NCBI RefSeq assembly: GCF_047675955.1
Contig: NC_132914.1
Coordinates: 45,904,521 to 45,968,520 of the forward strand
Source: Chlorocebus sabaeus
Taxonomy: Eukaryota; Chordata; Mammalia; Primates; Cercopithecidae
Direction of reading: 5' to 3'
Length of the DNA stretch: 64,000 nt
Both the position numbers and the translations under genes were made by a program. This document shows positions 13,242 to 24,762 of the stretch, piece by piece; position 1 is the stretch's first letter, and every line of letters begins with the position of its first letter. The notes below the pieces were generated by a model. The model was not told the origin of the DNA. It worked only from the letters and a program-made list of their open reading frames with translations, and did not search any database.

Positions 13242-13344
13242 TCCTTCCTTCCTTCCTTCCTTCCTTCCTTCCTTCCTTCCTTCCTTCCTTCCTTCCTTCC
13301 TTCCTTCCTTCCTTCCTTCCTTCCTTCCTTCCTTCCTTCCTTCC
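13242..13344 (+). repeat. Perfect (TTCC)n microsatellite, about 26 units
   Basis: 103 bases consist only of the tetranucleotide TTCC with no interruption. The open frames through it (repeated SFLP residues) are by-products of the repeat. A pure tract of this length is likely to vary in length between individuals. Confidence 0.98.
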
Positions 13345-13499
13345 AATCCTATATTGCTTTTGGAGTACATTTGGAGAGATTCAGTTTTAGGTAACCATCA
13401 TTATCCTTGGCTAGCCAGAATCCAGCCATTTTGGTTCCTATTTTTGCTACTGAAAATTTTCTTTTGGTCTAATTATGTTTTCTCTTTATAGTTGGTATT

Positions 13500-14200
13500 T
13501 TGAAATTTTACCAAATTGTTTCTTTATTTTTATTTATCCTGTTTAAGATTTGTAGTTCCTCTTAAATTTAAGGACAAATGTTTTTCATTAACTTGAAAAA
13601 GATTACACAGCCATTATCTTTTTTAATAGTTCCTTTTTCATTCTTTTGGTCATTACCACGTGTTAATTTTTTCTTTTTCTATCTTCTACATCTCTTGACT
13701 CTCTTTTATTTCAGTTTTTATCACTGTTTTTTGAGCTGCAGCTGGGTAATTTTTTAGAAACAACTAGAAATTTTCTAATTGTTTCTTGTTCTATGTGTAA
13801 TGTACTGTTGAAATGTCTGTTAAGTTTTTTATTTCAAACGTTATATTTTAGTTCTATTAAGTCCTATTTGTTTCTTCTCAATATACCTCACTTCATTGGT
13901 AGTATCATGTTCCTTTCTCATGCTTTCAACTTCAGTCTTGCTTTCTTGAAACATCCTAAGCTTACTTGTTTTGTAAAATTAAGTCAAAAATTTTCGCTGT
14001 CTGAGGTGTTTAGTTTGTTGCTTCTTGTTTCTTTTAACTGTTGATCAAAGTGGTTGCTTTGTAACTCTGGATTCTTAGTTTGTGGTTGGCTGGACTTTAG
14101 ATATAAAAGTCCTGTGCAGTCTGTTTTGTGAGAGGCTTTATGTTTGCTTCTGCCAACTATCCCAGAAACACACCAACTCAGAACTACCTTATAATAATTA
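13500..14200 (-). mobile_element. Possible ancient L1 5'/ORF1 region, very diverged
   Basis: Phrases such as 'taactctggattcttagttt' near 14061 resemble antisense 5' regions of old L1M elements. The resemblance is weak, and no ends or frames are seen. It could be the continuation of the 1-11.6 kb element or unrelated. Confidence 0.35.
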
Positions 14201-14367
14201 TTTGGCTTAACATTTCTGGGACCATACATAAAGTGTAAATTCATGGGAGAAGGTTTCTGGTTATACATTTTCAAGGGAAATTTCTTTCCCCCAGAACACT
14301 GGCCAACAGGGACAAGTTTCCACATTGTTTCCCTCTGTCAATGGCAAGATGGGCAGTCTTCTGCCTC

Positions 14368-14670
14368 TTTTTCTTTTTTTGGAGATAGGATCTTGCCCTG
14401 TTGCCCAGGCTGAAGTGCAGTGGCACAAATGTACTTCACTGTAATCTTGAACTCCTGGGCTCAAGTGATGCTCCTACCTCAGCCTCCTGAGTAGCTAGGA
14501 CTGCAGGCATGCTGTCACAACTGGCTAATTAAAAAAAAAAAATGTGTAGACATGGGGTCTCTACAAATGTTATGTTGCCCAGGCTGGTCTCCAACTTCTG
14601 GCCTCAAGTGATTCTCCTGCCTCGGCCTCCCAAAGCCCTGGCTTTATAGGCATGAACCACGATGCCCAAC
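14368..14670 (-). mobile_element. Alu (AluJ-like), antisense
   Basis: Both arms are present in reverse orientation, with an A-run between them at 14530-14542. Divergence and 'gatcttgccctgttgccc' wording suggest an old AluJ. Confidence 0.88.
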
Positions 14671-15034
14671 AAATTTTGGCCATTCTTTAATTGGGTGTAT
14701 AAGCCTTTGAGTGTACAAGCTTCAGTATCTCATTTTCAACTCCTTGCATTATGTAAGTCTATGCCTTTGCCTCCTCTTCTAGCATAATCATCTGTAACCT
14801 CTTATTTGTTAAAATCTGCAAATATTTCCTGACAAAATGGCGTTAGCACCTGTCATTCTGACTTTCAGCTTTTTCTCTTTTTGCCCACTAAGGACTTTTC
14901 TTATTTTCTTGAAAGCTCAGCAAGCATTTGATAGGATTTAATAAATATTTTATATGGCATTGCCAGGGTTTTATAGTTATGTGGGAGGCAGGATGGAAAG
15001 ATAGTTTAGTAATGGAAAACTTTCCCCAAATCCT
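14671..15034. other. No recognised feature
   Basis: AT-rich intergenic sequence. I see no repeat family, RNA gene or coding frame here. Confidence 0.5.
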
Positions 15035-16391
15035 TTTTTATTGAGATATAATAATTGATGAATCAGTACCAATAAGTTTATTATTTGCTAAAGTCCATTG
15101 TTTACCATTAGGGTTTACTCTTTGTGTTATATTTTCTGTGTTTTGACAAATATATAATGGCATGTATACATTATTGTAGTATCATACAGAATAATTCCTA
15201 TTCATCCTCCACCTATTCATCCCTCTTTTCTTCCTGCTAAATACCAACAATCACTGATATTTTTTAACCATTTCCATGTTTTGCCTTTTCCTGAATATTA
15301 TATAATTGGAATCATACAGGATGTAGTCTTTTTAGATAGTCTTCTTTCACATAGCAATATATATTTAAGGATCATCCATATATTTTTGTGGCTTCATAGC
15401 TAATTTCTTTTTATTGTTGAATAATATTCCACTGCAAAGATGTACCACAATCTGTTCATCCATTCACCTACTGAATGACATCTTGGTTGCTTCCAAGTTT
15501 GGACAGTTGTGAAAAAAGCTGCTATAAACATTTGTGTGCAGTTTTCATCTCATTCAGTAGATACCAAGGAGTATGACTGCTGGATCATATGGTAAGAGCA
15601 TGCTTAGTTTTGTAAGAAATTGCCAAACTGAATTCCAAAATGGTTGTACAATTTTGCATTCCCACCAGCCATGAATGAGACTTCTCATTGCTCCACATCC
15701 TTGCTAGCATTCGTGTTGCCAGTATTGGGGATTTTAGCCATCCTAATAGGTATGCAGTTGTATCACACTGATGTTTTAATTTGCAATTCCCTAATGACAG
15801 ATGATTGAACATCTCTTCATACACGCATTTTCCATTTGCGTATCTTCTTTGGTGAGGAGTCTGCTCAGATTTTTGTCCACTGTTTGATTAGGTTGCTTTC
15901 TTATTGTTGCATTATAAAGGATTTTTTAATATTTTGGACACCAGTCCTATATCAGATACATGTTTTGCAGATATTTTCTTGCACTCTGTGGCTGGTTTTA
16001 TTTTCTGAGCATTGTCTTTCACAAAAGCACAAGTTTTTAATTTTGGTGAAACACAACTTAGCTTTTTCTCTTATGCGTCATGCTGTTGGTGGTGTATCTA
16101 AAAAGTCATTGTCAAAGCTAAAGTAACCTAGATTTTCTTCTATATTATTTCCTAGTAGTTTTATAGTTTTGTGTTTTATATTTAGGTCTATAATGTATTT
16201 AATTGTTGTGAAAGGTGTAAAATCTATGTGTAGATTTTTTTTTTTGCATATGGATATCTAATATTTTTCAGCACTATTTGTTGAAAAGAATATCCTTTCT
16301 CCGTTTAATTGCCTTTGCTCCTTTGTCAAAGATCAATAGACTATATTTGTATGGGTCTATGTCTGGCTCACTATTCCATTCCATCAGCCTA

Positions 16392-16414
16392 TTTCTTTTT
16401 TTTTTTTTTCTTTC

Positions 16415-16445
<31 letters not shown>

Positions 16446-16453
16446 TTTTTTTT
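16392..16453 (+). repeat. Pure polypyrimidine (T-rich) tract
   Basis: 62 bases of T with scattered C, with no purine. It interrupts the ancient L1 and may be the tail of a lost or minimal insertion. Confidence 0.85.
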
Positions 16454-16493
16454 GCTAATACCACACTTCTATTTACTATAGTTTCATATTGTC

Positions 16494-16656
16494 TTTTTTT
16501 TTTTTTTTTTAAGTTCCAGGGTACATGCACAGGATGTGCAGGCTTGTTACATAGGTAAACATGTGCCATGATGGTTTGCTGCACCTATCAACCCATCAGG
16601 TAGGTAGATATTAAGCCGCACATGCATTAGTTATTTTCCCTAATGCTCTCCCCCTA
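16494..16656 (-). mobile_element. Short L1 3' end insertion, antisense
   Basis: A 17-base T run is followed by the reverse of an L1 3'UTR (aagttccagggtacatg...). It is only about 160 bases, so it is severely 5'-truncated. The host L1 resumes with 'gagctttgaagttgggg'. Confidence 0.75.
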
Positions 16657-17139
16657 TAATGAGCTTTGAAGTTGGGGAGTGTCAGTTCTCCAACTTTGTT
16701 CTCCTTCAATATTGTGTTGGCTATTTTGGGTCTTTTGCCTTTCTGTATAAACTTGCAAAATAGTCTGCTGTGTTCTTTTTTTCAAAATTGTTTTGGATAC
16801 TTTAGTTCATTTGCATTGCCAAATACATTTTAGAATTCATTTTCTGATTTCTACAAAAATTTGTCTAGTATCTTTATGGAGATTGTGTTGAATATATACA
16901 TCAGTTGAGGGAGAAAGGATATTTTAAGAATAGTTTTCCAATTCATGAACACAATATGTCTTTTCACTTATTTATGTCTCCTTTGATTTCTTTTTTTCTT
17001 TGTAGTTTTTATCAAAAAGGTATTGTAGATGTCTTGTTAGACACAATTAATTTTGTACATTGACATTGCTGAATTGACTTATTTTGCAGACTCTCTGTCA
17101 ACAACCATGTCATCTGTGAATAGAGACAGCTTTCATTAT

Positions 17140-17445
17140 CTCTCTCTCTCTTTTTTCTTTTTCTGAGAGGGAGTCTCGCACTGTCACCCAGGCTAGAGAA
17201 CAGTGGTGCGATCTCGGCTCACTGCAATCTCCACCTCCCAGGCTCAAGCAATTCTCCTGCCTCAGCCTCTCAAATACCTGGGATCACAGGTGCCCGCCAC
17301 AATGCCTGGTTAATTTTTTGTATTTTTAGTAGAGAGGGGGTTTCACTATGTTGGCCAGGCTGGCCTAAAACTCCTGACCTCGTGATCCTCCTGCCTCGGC
17401 CTCCCAAAGTGCTGGGATTATAGGTGTGAGCCACCACTCCCCGCC
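17140..17445 (-). mobile_element. Alu, antisense
   Basis: A full Alu in reverse orientation with a CT-rich tail (17140-17164). Imperfect flanking copies tcattat (17133-17139) and tcatttat (17446-17453) bracket it. Confidence 0.9.
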
Positions 17446-17823
17446 TCATTTATTTTTTTCTAATTTGTATCCCTTTTCTTCCTCCCTCTCCCCACCTTCT
17501 CTCTTTCTGTCACTCATATTTTTCTTTTATTTTTATTCCTTTTCTTCTTTTGGCATTATTTTACAGGCTAGCTCTTCTGTATAATGTTGAATAAGAGAGG
17601 TGATAGCAGATATTTTTGCCTTTTCTCAGTCTTAGGATAAAAAGATTCAGTCCATCATTATTAAATATGATATTTTAACATACTCTTAAAATATCTACTA
17701 CTGCAGATTTTTTAAGGTATTCTTTTTCGGTTCAGAAATGTTCCCTTCTACACATAGTTTCCAAGAGGTTTTGTAATAACTGGGTGCTGAATTTTTCTGC
17801 CTACTTTTGTATTTAACTTTTTT

Positions 17824-18115
17824 TTTCTTTTTTTTTGAGATGGAGTCTTGCTCTGTTGCCCAGGCTGGAGTGCATTGGCACAATCTTGGCTCACTGCAAG
17901 CTCTGCCTTCCGGGTTCTCGCCATTCTCCTGCCTCAGCCTCCCCAGTAGCTGGGACTACAGGCACCCGCCACCATGCCTGGCTAAATTTTTGTATTTTTA
18001 ATAGAGATAGGGTTCACCGTGTTAGCCAGGATGGTCTTGATCTCCTGACCTCGTGATCCGCCTGCCTCGGCCTCCCAAAGTGCTGGGATTATAGGTGTGA
18101 GCTACCACGCCCAGC
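17824..18115 (-). mobile_element. Alu (AluS/Y-like), antisense
   Basis: Well-preserved Alu with a perfect 15-base duplication tgtatttaacttttt at 17809-17823 and 18116-18130. Confidence 0.95.
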
Positions 18116-18417
18116 TGTATTTAACTTTTTAAAATAATTTCATTTTATCTTCACTATTGGTTTATCATTTATACTTCTTCTCAGTTTTTAAGTGGCTGCC
18201 CTAGAATTTTTTTTATGATACTTTAAGTTGTAGGGTACATGTGCAGAACATGCAGTTTTGTTACATGGGTATACACGTGTCATGGTGGTTTGAGGCACCC
18301 ATCAACCCATCACCTTCATTAGGTATTTCTCCTAATGCTATCCCTCCCCTATCTCCCACCTCCTGACAGGCCCTGGAGTATGATGTTCCCCTCCCTTTGT
18401 CCATGTGTTCTTATTGT

Positions 18418-21400
18418 TCAACTCCCACTTATGAGTGAGAACATGCCGTGTTTAGTTTTCTGTTCTTGTGATAGTTTGCTGAGAATGATGGTTTCCAGCT
18501 TCATCCATGTCCCTGCAAAGGACATGAACTCATCCTTTTTAATGGCTGCATAGTATTCCATGGTGTATATGTGCCACATTTTCTTTATCCAGTCTATCAT
18601 TGATGGATATTTGGGTTGGTTCCAAGTCCTTGCTATTGTGAATAGTGCTGCAATAAACACATGTGTGCATGTGTCTTTATAGTAGAATGATTTATAATGC
18701 TTTTGGGTAAACATCCAGTAATGGGATTGCTGGGTCAAATGGTATTTCTAGTTCTAGATCCTTGAAGAATCACCACACTGTCTTCCACAACGGTTGAACT
18801 AATTTATACTCCCACCAACAGTGTAAAAGTGTTCCTATTTCTCCACATCCTCTCCAGCATCTGTTGTTTCCTGACTTTTTGATGATTGCCATTCTAACTG
18901 CCGTGAGATGGTGTCTCATTGTGGTTTTTATTTGCATTTCTCTAATGACCAGTGATGATAAGCATTTTTGCATGTTTGTTGGCTGCATAAATGTCTTCTT
19001 TTGAGAAGTGTCTGTTCATATCCTTTGCCCACTATTTGATGGGGTTGTTTGTTTTTTCTTGTAAATTTGTTTAAGTTATTTGTAGATTCTGGATATTAGC
19101 CCTTTGTCAGATGGATAGATTGCAAAAATTTTCTTCCATTCTGTAGGTTGCCTCTTCACTCTGATGATAGTTTGTTTTGCTCTGCTGAAGCACCTTAGTT
19201 TAATTAGATCCCATTTGTCAATTTTGGCTTGTGTTGCCATTGTCTTTGGTGTTTTAGACATGACGTCTTTGCCCATGCCTGTGTCCTAAATGGTATTGCC
19301 CAGGTTTTCTTCTAGGATTTTTATGGTTTAAAGTCTTATGGTTAAGTCTTTAATCCATCTTGAGTTGATTTTTGTATAAGGTGTGAGGAAGGGGTCCAGT
19401 TTCAGTTTTCTGCATATGGCTAGCCAGTTTTCCCAACACCTTTTATTAAATAGAGAATCTTTTCCCCATTGCTTCTTTGTGTTAGGTTTGTCAAAGATCA
19501 GATGGTTGTAGATGTGTGCTGTTATTTCTGAGGCCTCTGTTCTATTCCGTTGGTCTATATATCTGTTTTGGTACCAGTACTATGCTGTTTTGGTTACTGT
19601 AGCCTTGTAGTATAGTTTGAAGTCAGGTAGCATGATGCCTCCAGCTTTTTTCTTTTTGCTTAGGATTGTCTTGGCTATGCTGGCTCTTTTTTGCTTCCAT
19701 ATGAAGTTTAAAGTAGTTTTTTCCAATTTTGTGAGGAAAGTCAGTGGTAGCTTGATGGGGATAGCATTGAATCTATAAATTACTTTGAGCAGGATGACCA
19801 CCTTCACGGTATTGATTCTTCCTATCCATGAGCATGAAATGTTTTTCCATTTGTTTGTGTCCTCTCTGATTTCCTTGAGCAGTGGTTTGTAGTTCTCCTT
19901 GAAGAGGTCCTTCACATCCCTTGTAAGTTGTATTCCTAGATATTTTATTCTCTTAGTAGCAATTGTGAATGGAAGTTCATTCATGATTTGGCTCTCTGAT
20001 TGTCTGTTATTGGTGTATAGGAATGCTTGTGATTTTTGCACATTGATTTTGTATCCTGAGACTTTGCAGAAATTGCTTATCAGCTTAAGGAGAATTGGGG
20101 CTGAGATGACGGGGTTTTCTAAATGTACAATCATGTCATCTGCAAACAGGGACAATTTGACTTCCTCTCTTCCTATGTGAATACCCTTTATTTCTTTCTC
20201 TTGCCTGATTGCTGCAGCCAGAACTTCCAGTACCATGTTGAATAGGAGTGGTGAGAGAGGGCATCCTTGTCTTGTGCCGGTTTTCAATGGGAATGCTTCC
20301 AGTTTTTGCCCATTCAGTATGATATTGGCTGTGGGTTTGTTATAAATAGCTCTTACTATTTTGCAATATGTTCCATAGATATCTAGTTTATTGAGAGTTT
20401 TTAGCATGAAAAGGTGTTGAATTTTGTCAAAGGCCTTTTCTGCATCTATTGAGATAATCATGTGGTTTTTGTCATTGGTTCTGTTCATTTGATGGATTAT
20501 GTTTATTGATTTGCATATATTCAACCAACCTCCCAAGAATGAAGGTGAATGGATTGTGGTGGATAAGCTTTTTGATGTGCTGCTGGATTTGGTTTGCCAG
20601 TATTTTATTGAGGATTTTCGCATTGATGTTCATCAGGGATATTGGCCTGAAATTTTCTTTTTTTGTTGTGTCTCTGCCATGTTTTGGTATCAGGATGATG
20701 CTGGCCTCATAAAATGAGTTAGGGAGGATTCCCTCTTTTTCTATTGATTGGAATAGTTTCAGAAGGAATGGTACCAGCTCCTCTTTGTACCTCTGATAGA
20801 ATTTGGCTGTGAATCCGTGTGGTTCTGGACTTTTTTTGGTTGCTAGGCTATTAATTACTGCCTCAATTTCAGAACTTGTTATTGGTCTATTCAGGGATTC
20901 AACTTCTTCCTGGTTTAGACTTGGGAGGGTGTATGTGTCCAGGAATTTATCAATTTCTTCTAGATTTTCTAGTTTATTTGCATAGATGTATTTATAGTAT
21001 CCTCTGATGGTAGTTTGTATTTCTGTGGGATCAGTGGTGATATCCCCCATATCATGTTTTATTGCATCTATTTGATTCTTCTCTCTTTTCTTCTTTATTA
21101 GTCTGGCTAGCAGTCGATCTAGTTTGTTGATCTTTTCAGAAAACCAGCTTCTGCATGCATTGATGTTTTGAAGGATTTTTCGTGTCTCTAGCTCCTTCAG
21201 TTCTTCTCTGATCTTAGTTATTTCTTGTCTTCTGCTAGCTTTTGAATTTGTTTGCTCTTGCTTCTCCTGTTCTTTTAATTTTTATGTTAGAGTGTCAATT
21301 TTAGATATTTCTGGCATTTAGTGTTATAAATTTTCCTATACACACTGCTTTAAATGTGTCCCAGAGATTCTGGTATGTTGTATCTTTGTTCTTACTGGTT

Positions 21401-22239
21401 TCAATAAACATCTTTATTTCTGCCTTCATTTCGTTGTTTACCCAGTATTCATTCAGGAGCAGGTTTTTGAGTTTCCATGTGGTTGTGTGGTTTTGAGTGA
21501 GTTTATTAATCCTGAGTTCTAATTTGATTGCACTGTGGTCTGAGAGGCTGTTTGTTACGATTTCCATTCTTTTGCATTTGCTGAGGAGTGTTTTACTTCC
21601 ATTTATGTGGTCAATTTTAGAATAAATGTGATGAGGTGCTGAAAAGAGTGTATATTCTGTTGATTTTCACTGGAGAGTTTTGTAGATGTCCATTAGGTCT
21701 GCTTGGTCCAGAGCTGAGTTGAAGTCCTGAATATTCTTGTTAATTTTCTGTCTCATTGATATGTCTAATATTGACAGTGGGGTATTAAAGTCTCCCACTA
21801 TTATTGTGTGGGAGTCTAAGTCCCTTTGTAGGTCTATAAGAACTTGCTTTATGAATCTGGGTGCTCCTGTATTGGGTGCATATATATTTAGGATAGTTAG
21901 CTCTTCTTGCTGCATTGATTCCTTTATCATTATGTAATGCCTTTCTTCGTCTCTTTTGATCTTTGTTGATTTAAAGTCTGTTTTATCAGAGATTAGGATT
22001 GAAACTCCTGCTTTTTTTTTTTTTTTTTTTTTTTTTTGCTTTCCATTTGCTTGGTAAATATTCCTCCATCCCTTTATTTTGAGTCTATGTGTGTCTTTGC
22101 ACGTGAGATGAGTCTCCTGAATACAGTACACCTATGGGTCTTGACTCTTTATCCAATTTGCTGGTCTGTGTCTTTTAATTGGGGCATTTTGCCCATTTAC
22201 ATTTAAAGTTAATATTATGTGTGAATTTGATCCTGTCAT
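18418..22239 (-). pseudogene. L1-B ORF2 remnant
   Basis: The ATG lies at 22237-22239 and the normal stop at 18418-18420 on the minus strand. Endonuclease-region pieces (21301-22131) and RT-region pieces are readable, the longest being 19580-20623, which carries the RT core with SLFADDMIV and TGTRQGCPLSP. Frameshifts separate the pieces near 20.5, 21.1-21.3 and 19.3 kb. A run of 26 T (22012-22037) has expanded what is a short Lys-coding A run in other copies. ORF2p is normally about 1,275 codons; this copy cannot make it. Confidence 0.87.
22012..22037 (+). repeat. 26-base homopolymer T run inside L1-B ORF2
   Basis: In other copies here the equivalent site is about seven A (sense strand) encoding lysines. 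Expansion to 26 shows post-insertion slippage. Confidence 0.95.
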
Positions 22240-22302
22240 TATGATGCTAGTTGGTTGTTTTGCCCCTTATCTGATGCAGTTTCTTCATAGTGTTAATGCT
22301 GT

Positions 22303-23850
22303 TTACAATTTGATGTTTTTGCAGTGGCTAGTACCAGTTGTTCCTTTTCATGTTTAGTGCTTCCTTCAGGAGCTCTTGAAAGGCAGGCCTGGTGGTGACA
22401 AAATCTGTCAGTATTTGCTTGTCTGTGAGGGATTTTATTTCTCCTTTGCTTGTGAAGTGCCAAGACCAGCTCGGTTGGGGAGACCCTAACCCAGCGGCGC
22501 TAGAGGAATTAAAGACACACACACAGAAATATACAGGTGTGAAGTGGGAAATCAGGGGTCTCACAGCCTTCACCCACGTATTTATTAACAGCAAGCCAGT
22601 CATTAGCATTGTTTCTATAGATATTCAATGGACTAAAAGTATCCGTTATGGGAAACGAGATTAACTAAAAGTATCCCTTATGGGAAACGAAGGGATGGGC
22701 CAAAATAAAGGGATGGGTTTGGCTAGTTATCTGCAGCAGGAGCATGTCCTTAAGGCACAGATCGCTCATGCTATTGTTTGTAGTTTAAGAATGCCTTTAA
22801 ATGGTTTTCCACCCCAGGTGGGCCAGGTGTTCCTTGCCCTCATTCCGGTAAACCCACAACCTTCCAGTGTGGACGTTATGGCCATCATAAATATGTCACA
22901 GTGCTGCAGAGATTTTGTTTATGGCCAGTTTTGGGGCCAGTTTCTGGCCAGGTTTTAGGGGTCCTGTTCCCAACAATGAAGCTTAGGTTGGCTGGATATA
23001 AAATTCTGGGTTGAAAGTTCTTTTCCTTAAAAATGTTGAATATTGCCCCCCACTCTCTTCTGGCTTGTAGGGTTTCTGCAAACAGATCCTCTGTTAGCCT
23101 GATGGGCTTCCCTTTGTGGGTAACCTGACCTTTCTCTCTGGCTGCCCTTAAAATTTTTTCTTTCATTTCAGCCTTGGTGAATCTGATGATTATGTGTTTT
23201 GCAGTTGCTCTTTTCAAGGAGTGTCTTTATGGTATTCTCTGTATTTCCTGCATTTGAATGTTGGCCTGTCTTGCTCAGTTGGGGAAGTTCTCCTGGATAA
23301 TATCCTGAAGAGTGTTTTCCAACTTGGTTCAATTTTCCCTGTCACTTTCAGGTACATAAATCAAATGTAGATTTGGTCTTTTCACATAGTCCCATATTTC
23401 TTAGAAGCTTTGTTCATTCCTTTTTATTTATTTTTTCTCTAATCTTGTCGGCTCACTTTATTTCATTAAGTTGATCTTCAATCCCTGGTATCCTTTCTTC
23501 TGCTTGATCGATTCAGCTATTGATACTTGTGTATTCTTTATGAAGTTCTTGTGCTGTGTTTTTCAGCTCCATCAGGTCATTTATGTTCTCTCTAAACTGA
23601 TTATTCTAGTTAGAAGTTCATCTAACCTTTTTTCAAGGTTATTAGCTTCCTTGAATTGGGTTAGAACATGCTCCTTTAGCTCAGAGGAGTTTGTTATTAC
23701 CCACCTTCTGAAGCCTGCTTCTGTCAATTTGTCAAACTCATTCTCCATGCAGTTTTGTTCTCTTGCTGACAAGGAGTTGTGATCTTTTGGAGGAGAAGAT
23801 GTGTTCTGGTTTTTAGAATTTTCAGCCTTTTTGTGCTGGTTTCTCCCCAT
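22303..23850 (-). pseudogene. L1-B ORF1 remnant, split by an LTR
   Basis: ORF1 starts at the ATG complementary to 23848-23850 and would end at 22303-22305. Readable pieces are the N-terminal part (23581-23850) and the RRM/C-terminal part (22885-23217, with THKGKPIRLT and LQARREWG). A 518-bp LTR at 22458-22975 interrupts the C-terminal domain coding region, after which the frame resumes briefly towards 22328. Confidence 0.85.
22458..22975 (-). mobile_element. Solo retroviral LTR nested in L1-B (family not assigned)
   Basis: The segment has TG...CA ends: on the minus strand it begins TGTTGGGAACAGG and ends CTTGGCA. A poly(A) signal AATAAA is read on the minus strand at 22581-22586. Flanks are gtgaag (22452-22457) and atgaag (22976-22981), compatible with a 6-base duplication carrying one change. 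A 32-base internal tandem duplication starts at about 22632 and 22664. The same family recurs at 62439-62953. I could not name the subfamily with confidence. Confidence 0.85.
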
Positions 23851-24454
23851 CTTTTTGGATTTATCTACTTTTGGTCTTTGATGTTGGTGACTTTCGGATG
23901 GAGTCTTTGAGTGGACATGCTATTCCTTTCTGTTTCTTAGTTTTCCTTCTAACAGGCCACTTTGCTGCAGGTGTGCTGGAATTTGCTGGAGGTCCACTCC
24001 CAACCCTGTTTGCCTGGGTATCAACAGTGGAGGCTCACTTGGAAATGCAGAAATCACCCGCCTTCTGCATTGATCTCACTAGGAGCTGCAGACTGGAACT
24101 GTTCCTATTCAGCCATCTTGCCAGCAATCTGCCCTAGGATTTTTAATAAACACATTTAATTAATCACAATCTACCTTCAAATGGTATTATGCCACTTAAT
24201 ATGTAGTGTAATAACTTTCCTAATTTCTCTTTCTCATTCTTTATGCAATTGTTATATGTTTTACTTTTACATGTGCTCCAAACCCAGAGTAGATTGCCTT
24301 TATTTTTGCTTTAGACAGTAAATTATCTTCTAAAGTTATTAATAACAAGAAAAAATATTTTATATTTACTTTGACTTTAGCAATTCCCAAAGATCTTTGC
24401 ATAGATTCAAGTATCTGTCTGGTATTACATTCCTTCCTCCTGAAGAACTTCCTT

Positions 24455-24762
24455 TTTTTTTTTTTTTTTTTAATTTTTTGAGACACAGTCTCGCTCTGCC
24501 ACCCAGGCTGTAGTGCAGTGGCATGATCTCAGCTCACTGCAAGCTCTGCATCCTGGGTTCACGCCATTCTCCTGCCTCAGCCTCTTGAGGAGCTGGGACT
24601 ACAGACACCCACCACCACACCCAGCTAATATTTTTTGTATTTTTAGTAGAGACAGGGTTTCATGGTGTTAACCAGGATGGTCTCAGTCTCCTCACCTCAT
24701 GTTCCACCTGCCTTGGCCTCCCAAAGTGCTGGGATTGTAGGCGTGAGCCACTGCATCCGGCC
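24455..24762 (-). mobile_element. Alu, antisense
   Basis: Full Alu in reverse with a T tail. The duplication aagaacttcctt (24443-24454) matches aagaactttctt (24763-24774) with one change. Confidence 0.93.

Larger units (their letters stand above)
18212..24128 (-). mobile_element. L1-B: primate L1 with 5'UTR splice-type deletion and internal LTR
   Basis: The element runs on the minus strand from the L1 5' terminus at 24128 (caagatggctg YY1-like site at about 24111-24121) to the poly(A) as a T run near 18212. Flanks are ctgccctagaattttt (18196-18211) and ctgccctaggattttt (24129-24144), a 16-base duplication with one change. Excluding the LTR at 22458-22975 it is about 5.4 kb. The missing length is a single 5'UTR gap at 24033/24034. 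The ORFs are decayed. Confidence 0.9.

Noticed and set aside
13242..13344. CRISPR-like regular repeat
   Set aside because: There are no spacers; it is a pure tetranucleotide microsatellite in vertebrate DNA. No CRISPR array exists in the window.
13173..13491. Open frames with repeated SFLP residues
   Set aside because: They are translations of the (TTCC)n microsatellite and have no coding support outside it.
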